From Meandrina meandrites (taxonomy: Eukaryota > Cnidaria > Anthozoa > Scleractinia > Meandrinidae), in NCBI GenBank assembly GCA_963693305.1, contig OY855908.1:24330493-24394492 (forward strand): DNA of 64,000 nt, given 5' to 3'. A program made the translations under genes and the position numbers. The notes under the pieces were generated by a model, which did not search any database, was not told the DNA's origin, and saw nothing but the letters and a program-made list of their open reading frames with translations. Of the stretch, positions 36,901-48,900 are shown piece by piece. The first letter of the stretch is position 1; each line of letters begins with the position of its first letter.

Positions 36901-39900
36901 TAATGTACAAAATTATCTCTTGTGCCAACTGAATGAAGAACTTTTATTGTTTGATTACCTTCTAGGCTTTTAGTGATTTTAAACGTGCACTTAGAAAAGA
37001 CGTTATCGAGTACAAATTTGAATCATCGTTGTTTGATATTGTGGTAAGTACTTTTAAATATATAGTACATACCGGTAACATTCAGGTATTGACAGAAATG
37101 AAAGTCAATAAATACCCATGTAATGAAATATAAATCCCAAATTAGATCTTTTATTTTAAGGTGGATGGTATTGGTTTCCAGCACTTTCCAGCCTTTATAC
37201 TTTGACGGGATAGTACAACAAATTTTTAACAGTTGCTGCTACAAAAATGGTAGAAAATAAATGCTCAATGATTGCTGAGTACGTTTTGGTTGTTTTCGTG
37301 ATTTCACTGGTTACCATAGCAATAATATATCCTGTTAAAAACTACGGTGGCCCACAGGGGCAAAACACAACTCGATTCCCCTTTCAGAACACAAGAATGT
37401 TTTCCAGAACACAACAATCTTTTCTAGAACACAACAATCTTTTTCAGAACACAACAATCTTTTCCAGAACACAACAATCTTTTTCAGAACACAACGATCT
37501 TTTTCAAAACACAACACGATTTTCTGAAACACAACAGCAAACTGAAACACAACAAAAATTGGTGAAACACAACAAAATTTCAAAGTACTGGTAACTAGCC
37601 CTGGCGCGTAAAGCGATTGGAACCTGGGACTAGTACAGGCCACATGGTAACCGTTCCTTCTCGCTTGTACGTTTGTCCGCCATGTTTTGCCACAGTTGTG
37701 GTGGTTGGAGAAGGCAGGATCACAAGTTTTGCCCGAAGTGCGGTGTTAGTGTATCTTCGTCTTCAACTAGTAAAGTGGGTACTTTCAAAAGCTTTCTAAC
37801 GCAAAAGTCGAAGGAGAGGCAAATGGCCTTCAAGTCTAAGTCCAAGAAACCGAAGACGGAGGAACTTGTAACCATAACAATCGGGATTGGTTCCACCACA
37901 GGCGGACCACCCTATGTGTTCGTGGTTAATAATTGTTGACATAAGGTTATATCGAAATTAATGGCGCGTATAGAAGAAGAGAAACATTACGTCGGCTTCG
38001 ATTTACTACAAAATATAAAAATTACTCTAAATGATTCAATAAAAATTAAGATGAAATGTTGATTGAGTCTTGTGTCATATTTATTCGCCTCTCCGAGCCC
38101 TTAAAAGCGTTAGTTTGCGAGATGATTTAGCAACCGGTAGTAAGGGAGAACAAGGCAGGCAGCTTTACCGCCGGCGGTCGCGACCTTGTCCTATTCAAGC
38201 TAGAACTGACGCTAAACCATCAAAATTCTCGCCTCGAAAACACGGGCATCCGAACAACTAGATAATTGTCCTAAAAGTGCCATTTCTTCTGTTCAAATGC
38301 CCAAGCCCGCCCCAACGGTCGCGACGCGTTGATTGGTAGATTCGAATGGGCTCGCGTTCCTAACATTCCTTTGGTTCAGAATTTTGCACTGATCATATGG
38401 AGAAAGCTACTTTTGAGACTTCGGGATCGCTTTTCTCGGAAAATATTGAAAGGATGAAGCTCTAATTCGGCACAGGGACAGAGAAATATCTAGTTGTTCG
38501 GATGCCCGTGTTTTCGAGGTAAGAATTTTGATGGTTTAGCGTCAGTTCTAGCTTGAATAGGACAAGGTCGCGACCGCCGGCGGTAAAGCTGCCTGCCTTG
38601 TTCTCCCTTACTACCGGTTGCTAAATCATCTCGCAAACTAACGCTTTTAAGGGCTCGGAGAGGCGAATAAATATGACACAAGACTCAATCAACATTTCAT
38701 CTTAATTTTTATTGAATCATTTAGAGTAATTTTTATATTTTGTAGTAAATCGAAGCCGACGTAATGTTTCTCTTCTTCTATACGCGCCATTAATTTCGAT
38801 ATAACCTTATGTCAACAATTATTAACCACGAACACATAGGGTGGTCCGCCTGTGGTGGAACCAATCCCGATTGTTATGGTTACAAGTTCCTCCGTCTTCG
38901 GTTTCTTGGACTTAGACTTGAAGGCCATTTGCCTCTCCTTCGACTTTTGCGTTAGAAAGCTTTTGAAAGTACCCACTTTACTAGTTGAAGACGAAGATAC
39001 ACTAACACCGCACTTCGGGCAAAACTTGTGATCCTGCCTTCTCCAACCACCACAACTGTGGCAAAACATGGCGGACAAACGTACAAGCGGGAAGGAACGG
39101 TTACCATGTGGCCTGTACTAGTCCCAGGTTCCAATCGCTTTACGCGCCAGGGCTAGTTACCAGTACTTTGAAATTTCGTTGTGTTTCACCAATTTTTGTT
39201 GTGTTTCAGTTTGCTGTTGTGTTTCAGAAAATCGTGTTGTGTTTTGAAAAAGATCGTTGTGTTCTGAAAAAGATTGTTGTGTTCTGGAAAAGATTGTTGT
39301 GTTCTGAAAAAGATTGTTGTGTTCTAGAAAAGATTGTTGTGTTCTGAAAAAGATTGTTGTGTTCTAGAAAAGATTGTTGTGTTCTGGAAAACATTCTTGT
39401 GTTCTGAAAGGGGAATCGAGTTGTGTTTTGCCCCTGTGGGCCACCGTAAAAAACACCCTTAATTTTGGCTTAAAGTGCTTATAACTCAAAAGCTAGCTCG
39501 GTGACCCCCATTTTTTATTATTGAACATTGATTAGCATGTTAACATACAACTTTCTGCAAAGTTAAAAAAATTTCTACGGAGCAGTTTCAGAGCCACCTT
39601 AAATTTTTAAAAAGTTAAGGTGGCTCTGAAACCGCTCTGTAGAAATTTTTTAACTTTGCAGCAAGTTGTATCTATATTAACATGCTGATCATAACTCAAC
39701 AATAAAATATGGAGGTCACCGAGCTCGTTTTTTAGTTATAAGCACTTAAGGACATTCGCGCTAATTGTTTATGCGCATCCTTACTACGCACGTAATTCCT
39801 GTCGCAACGCTACGCCACGTCATGCATCAAGCACGCGCGCTGAGGAAACTTTCCAACCACATATAGGGTGAGTAGCCTTTGTGATAACTGCGCTTGCAGT

Positions 39901-42900
39901 TTGCTAGCTTAAATGGTCGGTGACCCCTACTTTTTTCTTAAAAGATCACTTTTGTTAACGATTATCTACGTTTTGTGAGAAAATGAAAAAAATCTATCGA
40001 TTGAAAGCTTGATTTTTTTGACCTACACACGTTCGAATTCCACTTTTTGATCTTTTCATTTTGTCGTACGACTGGTTCAAATGCCTCTTCCAGGGCTAAG
40101 TTTTGCATAAAAGATGGCAACACTTGAAATTATTTACGCAACAGACGCACTTCGTCAAAATATCACCAAGATCGTTTCCCTCCGTTTTCTCATCATCGAT
40201 AATTTAAACTACAAACCTTGAAAGCCGTACGAAATTACGTGCGCCAATTTTTCAAAATCAGGGTAGTTTTCTACAGACTTTGTCTCTGAAATGAAGGCGG
40301 TGACCCCCACTTTTTTTGGTATTTCTGACACAAGTAACTCATTATCCGTCCTCAGTAAAAATTTTAGAAAATTCTATTGACTAGAAAATTTCCGCGTGAA
40401 CGTCCTTAAAGCTAAAATTAAGGGTATTTTTAACAGCTTATACTGTTGCTATGGTAACCAGTGACGTCACAAAAATAACCACAACATATTTGCCAATCAC
40501 TGGTCATTTATTTGATACCATTATTGTAGCATCAACTGATAAAGACTTCTAGAACAGACCCATCAAAGTATGAGAGCTGGAAAATGCTGGAAACCGATAC
40601 CAGCCACCTTAAGCAGATCTTTGTTTTATGGAATCATTGTGTCACAGTGTTGTCAGTGTACTTCACAGCCAAATAAATATCTTACTTCTGAGTGAGCAAC
40701 TAATTGCACAAATAATTGTTTAAATATTTCATGAAAAAGAATATCCTGTAATAAAACAGTCGCTGAAACAAACACAGAAATTAATGATTGTTTGTATTTG
40801 TAACAACGTTGTTCTGTTCATTCAGTGTTTGATGCTATTTATTTTATTATTAAGTCAGGGTTGGACATTAGAACTTGCCCACTCGCCCAGGCGAGTGTCA
40901 AAACTGTTGGGCGAGTACAATCACAGATCACTCGCCCGGGTTGGCGAGTACGATTTCCAGCTGCAGAATAGGCAGAGAGGTGGGGGTGGGGGGTAATGTT
41001 TTCTGTGCTTGTGACTGGAGCTAGGAGACTGGGCGACTGGAAAATTATATGGGCGAGTGCAGCTCGAAGGTCACTCGCCCAAATGGCAGCCACTCCGAAA
41101 TTTTGGTTTCCAACCCTACAAGTTTACTCTTGATTACTGTTTTTGCAAAATGCAAAAAAGGGGTAAAAACTATATGTATCTTAGTTGAGGGCAATTTTTT
41201 TCTTTTTTTCTTGTTTGATACATGTATCTTAATATTCTATCCGATCACGTGAATGTTTAAATTTTCAGTCTTGAGATCTTTGTTGTTTCAGCGGTGATTG
41301 ACGTGTCTTCAATTTCTTCAGATGTACCAATAGAAAGGCTCTCCTATTTAAATTAGATGCTTAAATTTTAACTGTTAAAATAAAACTTAACGATAAAAAG
41401 TCACGACGTTTCGACCTCTCCGAGGTCATTTTCAAGTGCGAGTAAAAATATAAAAATTAACATAAATATATTGAAATAGTAAAATCAGGCAAAAATGTCA
41501 CGAATGCTGAAATGCGGTAAAATATGTAAATATGTAAAAATAAGTGACAAAATATTAATGAAGATAAAAGTGATTAAAATAATTAAAACCGACCTAAACA
41601 AATAATTTTGCGCTGATGGAATCGCATTGTTTGTTTAGAGATGGTTTCAGTTCTTTGATAAAAAACATTTCAAAAATAAGACAATCAAACTTGCTCTGGC
41701 ACTTTTTTAAAATTTTAAAAAACTGTGCAATGTCATTTGGGGCTATATCGTGCTGTTCCTTGAGGTGACTTCCAATGGCCGATCCCTTGTGTTCTTCAAT
41801 CCGTTGGTGAAGATGTCGGCACGTATAGCCGACATACCCTGCATCACACAGGTTACACTGAAAATTGTACACAACGCATTGTTGATTCACAAGGGGTGGC
41901 TTGTTTTCCCTCACTTTGATTTCATCCTTGATTTTCCGACTCGTGTACACGGGGCTGATGTCTACATTGATCTTCCGGCTGAGGTCTCCTAGTTGTTGGC
42001 GCACTGAGTTTGCAGACTTCTGGTCTTTAAAAGGCAGCACGATTCTGATTGGGTCTTGTTTCTTAAGCTCTTGTTGTTGGGGAAGTGCATCCTCGGACAC
42101 TTTTGACTCAATAAATTGACGGATGGCAGACTGCACGAGTTCTTCTGGGTAGCACAGACGGGAAAAGGTGTGTGATGCAGGGTATGTCGGCTATACGTGC
42201 CGGCATCTTCACCAATGGATTGAAGAACACAAGGGATCGGCCATTGGAAGTCACCTCAAGGAACAGCACGATATAGCCCCAAATGACATTGCACAGTTTT
42301 TTAAAATTTTAAAAAAGTGCCAGAGCAAGTTTGATTGTCTTATTTTTGAAATGTTTTTTATCAAAGAACTGAAACCATCTCTAAACAAACAATGCGATTC
42401 CATCCGCGCAAAATTATTTGTTTAGGTCGGTTTTAATTATTTTAATCACTTTTATCTTCATTAATATTTTGTCACTTATTTTTACATATTTACATATTTT
42501 ACCGCATTTCAGCGTTCGTGACATTTTTGCCTGATTTTACTATTTCAATATATTTATGCTAATTTTTATATTTTTACTCGCACTTGAAAATGACCTCGGA
42601 GAGGTCGAAACGTCGTGACTTTTTATCGTTAAGTTTCATAACGAAATCAATATCCAAGAAATTACTCATCAAGATGTTAAAATAAACCCTCATTTATATA
42701 ATTATTATGCTATTTTCTTTTTCTTAAGCTGTTGGCATTATGGCGGATGATAATTCTTCTTCTTGCATACGCTCTTTTTCTCAGTCGGAAATGGTATGCT
42801 GTTGCGGTAAGTATGGTAAAAATATATGCTATAAAATATCTGTATACATCAGAAAAATATTTTAAGCAGTCAGTTAAACAAGAATTGAAAAATAGTAGTT

Positions 42901-45900
42901 TGTCACTTTACCAGTGATTGATTTTCTCTTTTTCTAGGTCACAACTGCTATTACTACTGCCTTCCTTCTTGTTAAAGCTGTGTTGATGTCATTTCAAGTA
43001 AGTTTCTTAAAAAAGTAAAATTCTTGAAAATGAACTTATGTGTAGCATGCAAGATAACACCAACCTACATTGCTTTCCAGTATGAGATCTAGACAGGGGG
43101 AGGGGGGCTCAGAGAGCCCAGATCCTCTTGTTTGTTCTTGAGCATCTTCACCCAAAGCATCTCCCTACTCTTCAAAGCATACGTGGATCTGCTTGTCGTC
43201 ATGGAAACCATTGAGTGTAATATCTTGTGGTTTATTTTGCAGTCTTTTCTGACTAATAGGGTATGACACTTGCACTTTGCAGATGTAATATTTTGACCTA
43301 CTGTGCTTTTAGGTCCCAGTTTAGCCATGTCAAAGAACAACAACAACAAAAACAGTAATAGTATAACTGAAACAAAAGGACTACTAAGTTTTCTAAAAAT
43401 GTGTTTGGACCTGCTGTTCATACATGGATTAGTTTTTCTGTAGCACTTTAATTGTGAGGTTCCACTAAAGAAAGGCTTGTTTTCACTAGCGACAAAGTTG
43501 GAGTTGGATTCATAATCACAAGTTTAGTGCAATGCAATCTCATGAAAATCAAACTAATGGAGTTGTAGGCAGAGTTTTGGATAATATTCTTAGGCTCTGT
43601 TGCTTATGATCCAGTAAAAACTGGATTGTCTGAATTGCAAGCAGAAAGGATCAAAGTACTCAAAAGGACCTGAGAACCTAATGCTCCACTTTTGACAGCG
43701 TTTTGAAAACAATGTGGTTTCAATATCGATCTTGATCAGCACTGTGTTACTGCTTCAAAAGTGATGCAGTTACGTCAATGAAAACGCATTTGTGTAAACA
43801 GTGCCTAATTAAATGAAGCATCTTGCCCGCTATTTAAAGACCATAACACAGTGACCTCAACCAGTGCTTGAACTACCCATAATCTTTGTCTGATAATATT
43901 TTGTTCAAATGCCATTTATTAAACTGAGTGACAGTGATATTTTGTTTTTATCTGCAGCCTAAGGATGGGGGTAATCCAACCCTGTATTACCTTCTGGTCC
44001 TTTCCTCACTTGTTTTGTCATGGGTTGAATCTTGGGTACTTGATGTTAAGGTAATTTACACAGTCTGTTGAATGACGAGCTTCATGTTTCTAAAGGTTTC
44101 TAAATATGTAAGTGTTCTTTAATTTGTTCCCGGAGGCCTTGTTTCCTTTGTATTCACTGAGCTGATGGAAGGAGCAGGTTTTTTTGAAAAGAGCCATCCA
44201 AGACCGTGGACCACTGCAGTTGAATCAAAGCTATTTTTGACCCAGGTCAGTGGTCTCTTAATTTTCCTCCATTCTGTCAGCCCAGCAGATACAAAGGAAA
44301 AGAGGCCTCTGCTAGCTAAAACAACTATACTGAACAAAAATACATGCACAGTTTCAAGCGTAAACAGATCAATCTACATTGTGTAGTTCCATTAATTATC
44401 TATACCTCCCCCACGGAAGGGACTCTTCCTAAGACCGCCACCCCACCCCTCTGGAAATTCCAATTAAACTTCATACATTTCTTTAAAGTTTTTGGCCTTT
44501 GAGACCCTTCACCCCCACGAATTTCCAATTCCTTCTGTGGGGGATTATATGGAGACATTGTATAAAACTATGAAGAGAAATTTTCAGTTTTTGTAGGGTA
44601 GACATGTGATGGACCTTTCTCTGATGTTTGTTGACTGACATTTTTTTCTTTACTTGACAGAACTTTTTGTAAATAAAAACTCTATATAATACAGTAGTAA
44701 TAGTGGAGTCTGACTAAAACCACCTCGGGTGAACCTACCTAATTTCACCTCTTTTCTAAGGTTTACTCTAAGGATTTTCATCTTACCTCGCTCACAAAGC
44801 TCGCTCGGTAAGATGAAAACTTAGAGTAAACCAAGAAAAGAGGTGAAAGGTAGGTGCACCCTCGGAAGTTTTAGTCAGACTCCACTATTACTACTCGCAA
44901 GAGGCGGATGAAAAGGCGCCCATTTAGAGGGATGCAACATAAATGTACAAAGTTCAGAATAAAATTAAAAAATATTTTTCCATACTATATACGATGGACA
45001 GCATAGACCTCAGATCATTGGATGAAGAGCTTGCAAATCTTGATCCCGAGGATTTGCGGTTTTTATCAAAATTTGTTGCAGAATATTCACCCACAATTCA
45101 TGCAGAAAATTCGCCCACAATTCAAAGAAAAATTAATACTCTGCTGGAAAAACCAATCCCAGAAGGGGTAAATAAAAAATTAAAAGCCCCGCTAAAGCCC
45201 GATAAATTAAAACCAACACCGCCGCCAAGAAACAGAAACAGAAACAGAAACAGAAAGCAAGAAACCCTATTGAACATATTTGACCCAATCCGGCCGAACA
45301 GGGTGAAAACGGTGACAGATTATCAGAATGAGATTAAGGATCTGTACGAAGACACGGAATATGCGGGGGTAGAAGAGACAAGCGGGAGACGTTACAAGAG
45401 GTGGCGTATGGTAGAGGGGCTGAATAAAGACCTCACACCAAGGTTTATGGAAAAGATAAGGGAGAACGTGGGAACATCGTTTTACATGAGGCACGTCTAT
45501 TCGTATCTTCTTCAAAACATCGAAGACGGGACCAGGCTAACTTACTACAAAAATAAAGGCTCCCCCTGGATGAAAACGTACGCAGACGCGGAGAATTGGA
45601 TAAGGGAAATGGAGGCGGAGCGTCTAGATCCAGATAACATTGAAAGGCCGGGTACAAAGTGGGTTTTTGACTCCCATTTCACCGTCGATCTAAAGGTAGT
45701 GCTAGACCGCCAGCCCTTGATGGGAACAGGCCCATTACCAAACTGGCTACATAAACAAGCAAACACGGGGAGAAAACAAGCAATGGTGACGCTAGACCAA
45801 TACCGCGACAACCTGTGTTTATGGCGCTGCATAGCTGTACACAAAGGAGCAAGGCCAGATCGAAGCACAGAAGCCGCGAGAGATCTAGCCAAGAGTTTTT

Positions 45901-48900
45901 ATAAACTCCGCAACAGGCCAAACGACCTCCCAAAAACCTCGCTTGACGAACTGGAAAAGGTGGAAATGCACCAGAACAAGGGCAAGGATTTGGGTGAATG
46001 GCTGGGAATAAGGGTTTACATCCCGGAGTTGATAAATGAAAACGAAATCGAATTCGGCTTAGAAACGAGCCCCAGAATAGTATGGCACCTAATGAGAAAC
46101 CCGCCAACACAAATCAAAAACGTAATGACAATAGGGATTTATGGAGAGCACGCGTTCCTGATAAAAGACATCACGAAGTTGGCCAAATCGTATGAATGCA
46201 ACCACTGTCACGCAAGATTCACAAAGGCAAGCAATCTCCAACGTCACGCGGAAAGATGCAGCCAAGGCAAAACGGTAATCCACTGTCCGGGGGAAAAAGT
46301 CGAAGCACCCCAGACAGCGTACCAGAAAGCGTTCTATCCAAAACACCAAGCCTCAAAAGAATCAATCCAGTGGCTGAGGTACGTGGAGAAAAACTGGCAA
46401 TTCAAAATAGTGCATGCAATGTCGGGGCACGGGGGAGAACGCTGGATAGAGAAAAGGCCGGTAGACGGATACAACGACGAGAAAAAAGTGGTATTTCAGT
46501 ATCATGGCTGTCGTTGGCACGGATGTCCAAAATGTTATCCAAATCGAGAACAAATAATCGAGCGGGATAAAACAGCAAAAGACCTGTACCAAGCGACAAA
46601 AAGGCGCACAGCGCATCTGCGAAAGAGCGGATACAAGGTGATAGAATGCTGGTCATGTCAATGGCTCGTCCCAGGAGGAGCTGACAAACACGGTGAAGAG
46701 ATACCAAAACCTCAAACAAAAAGTTATCCACACGCAATTCTGTACGATTTTGAGGCGTACGGGGCAACAAATCAGCGAAAAGAGCCAACAAAATTTCTGA
46801 CAATAGAAAGCAAGCATATACCGGTTTCAGTGAGCATCGGCGACACCCTTGAAACCGAAGTCACACAAGACGGAAAAAAGGTTCCGAAAGTGACGCACAT
46901 CTGCGAAAGAAACCCCAAAGTATTAGTTCAAAAGTTCATGCAAGAGCTGGGAAGGCGAGAAAGAAACATCAGGAGGCAGGTAAGGGCGGAACACATGCCA
47001 GCGGACGTGAACCTGATCCCCAAAGACCAAAGAAAAAAGATAGAAGAATGGTGCGACCAGGTTCCAACACTGGGCTTCAACTCGGGGACATACGATCTAA
47101 ACCTGATAAAGAATTACTTCGTGAAAGCGCTGGCGGACACGGCAAACAAAGTGAGAGTGGCGAAAAGTGGCAGCAAAATAATGTTCTTACTCACAGACAG
47201 ATTGCGATTTCTGGACATAATAAACTACTTAGGCCCAGGAACGAGCTACGAAAGATGGGTAAAGGCGTACGACTGCAAGGCAACAAAATCGTGGCTGCCA
47301 TACGAATGGTTCGACCGCGAAGAAAAGCTGGATTACGAGGGCTTGCCGGAATACGAGCATTGGTACTCAAAGTTGAAAAAAGAGTATGTGCTGACGCGAA
47401 AACAATGGGAAGCCTGCAAACAGACGTTCAAAGAAAAAGGGATGAAAACGTTCAAAGACTGGCTGGAATACTATAACAATCTGGATGTGGCACCCGGGCT
47501 TGAAGCGCTGGAAAAAATGAAAGCGTTCTACATAGAAAAGGGGATAGACATACTGAAAGACGCGGTAAGCATACCAGGGGTGAGTTTGCACTATCTTTTA
47601 AAAGGCGCAATAGAGCGCAAAGCGGAACTCTACGCCCCAAGAAAAGAAGCGTATGAGATGTTAAAAGGGGCGGTGGTAGGCGGACCAAGTCTGGTTTTTA
47701 CAAGATACCATGAGGCGGGCAAAACGCGGATAAGGTCGCATCAATACCCAGACAGCAAACTGTGTGAAAACATCCAGGGGTACGATGCAAACGCGCTGTA
47801 TCTATCAACCATGCTGAACTATATGCCCTGCGGGAAAGAAAAAGTGGTGCACTACACAGCCTATTCAAGAGAGCATCAAACAAACAATCCAGACCAGGCA
47901 AATTATTTAGATGGCGTAGATGGCTGGCAATTAGCGCAAGAAGCGGCAGACTTCAGGCAAAGATTGAAAGAAAAAAGCTGGTTCGGATACGCGGAAGTGG
48001 ACATAGAAATCCCGGAGCATCTGCATCAAAAGTTTGAAGAGATGTGTCCATTCTTTCACAAAAAAGCGGTACCGGCCAAAGTGGTGCCAGAACACATGAA
48101 AGAATATCTGAAAGCAACAGGGAGAAAAGTGGTGGAAAGCAACAAAAAGCTGCTGGGAACATTGTCAGCGGAAAAGATATTGCTGTACGAGCCGCTACTG
48201 CAGTGGTACATAAACCACGGGGCAATAATCAAAAGGGTGTATCGGACAATCGATTACAAACCGAAAAAGATCTTCGAATGGTTCGTGAAAGAAGTCACAG
48301 AAGCGCGGCGAACGGGGGATGTGGACAAAAGCAAAGCGCTGCTGGCGGACATATTCAAACTGCTGGGAAACAGCGGGTATGGAAAGCTGATAGAAGCGCT
48401 GGAACGGCAAACAAATGTGATCTACACAAAGGATGAGAAAGTGGTAGACCGAGCATTAAGAAGCGCGTATTTCGAAGATCTAGACGAGATAGGGCAGGCG
48501 TATGAATTAGAAAGCCGGAAGCCGCGGATAACAATCAGAAGACCGTTTCAAATCGGGATAGCGGTATATCAGCTGGCCAAGCTGCGGATGTTGCAATTTT
48601 ATTACGACTTCTTGGACAGGTACTTGGACAGGAAAGATTTCGAGCTGATCCAGATGGACACTGACAGCAACTACCTGGCGATCTCGGGAAAAAAGTTAGA
48701 AGACATCGTAAAGCCGGAGATGAAAGCGGAATTTGAAGAGCAAAAAAAGAATTGGCTGGCATGGGATAAGTGGAGCGGGAGAACACCGGGGCTGTTTAAA
48801 AAAGAATTTGAAGGGGAGCGGATGATCGCGCTGTGCTCCAAATGTTACTATACAGAACATCAAATAGAAGATGGAGTGAAGCAGAAGCTAAGTACAAAAG

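Larger units (their letters stand above)
37347..39447. repeat. Giant palindrome with ~0.9-kb arms
   Basis: Arms 37347-~38264 and ~38487-39447 are near-identical inverted copies around a unique ~222-bp centre. The left begins CGGTGGCCCACAGGGGCAAA; the right ends with its reverse complement. Identical ORFs occur on opposite strands at 37673-37939 / 38812-39078 and 38070-38261 / 38490-38681. Arms differ mainly in copy number of a ~21-bp tandem repeat. Confidence 0.9.
37156..40612. mobile_element. TTAA-bounded foldback element split by later insertions
   Basis: Left end TTAAGGTGGATGGTATTGGT and right end (reverse) TTAAGGTGGCTGGTATCGGT match for ~190 bp inward (37156-37346 against ~40430-40612), for example TGGTTACCATAGCAA on both sides. 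TTAA at both edges is the piggyBac target site (family knowledge); assignment is inference. Between the arms lie a ~2.1-kb palindrome and another inverted-repeat block. Confidence 0.7.

Noticed and set aside
37247..37594. 115-codon ORF with repeated NTT motifs
   Set aside because: Translation of the ~21-bp minisatellite spanning two different elements.
41594..42136. Host GIY-YIG gene
   Set aside because: The ORF ends in a transposon tail and is duplicated in inverted orientation next door; it is a truncated Penelope-like element.
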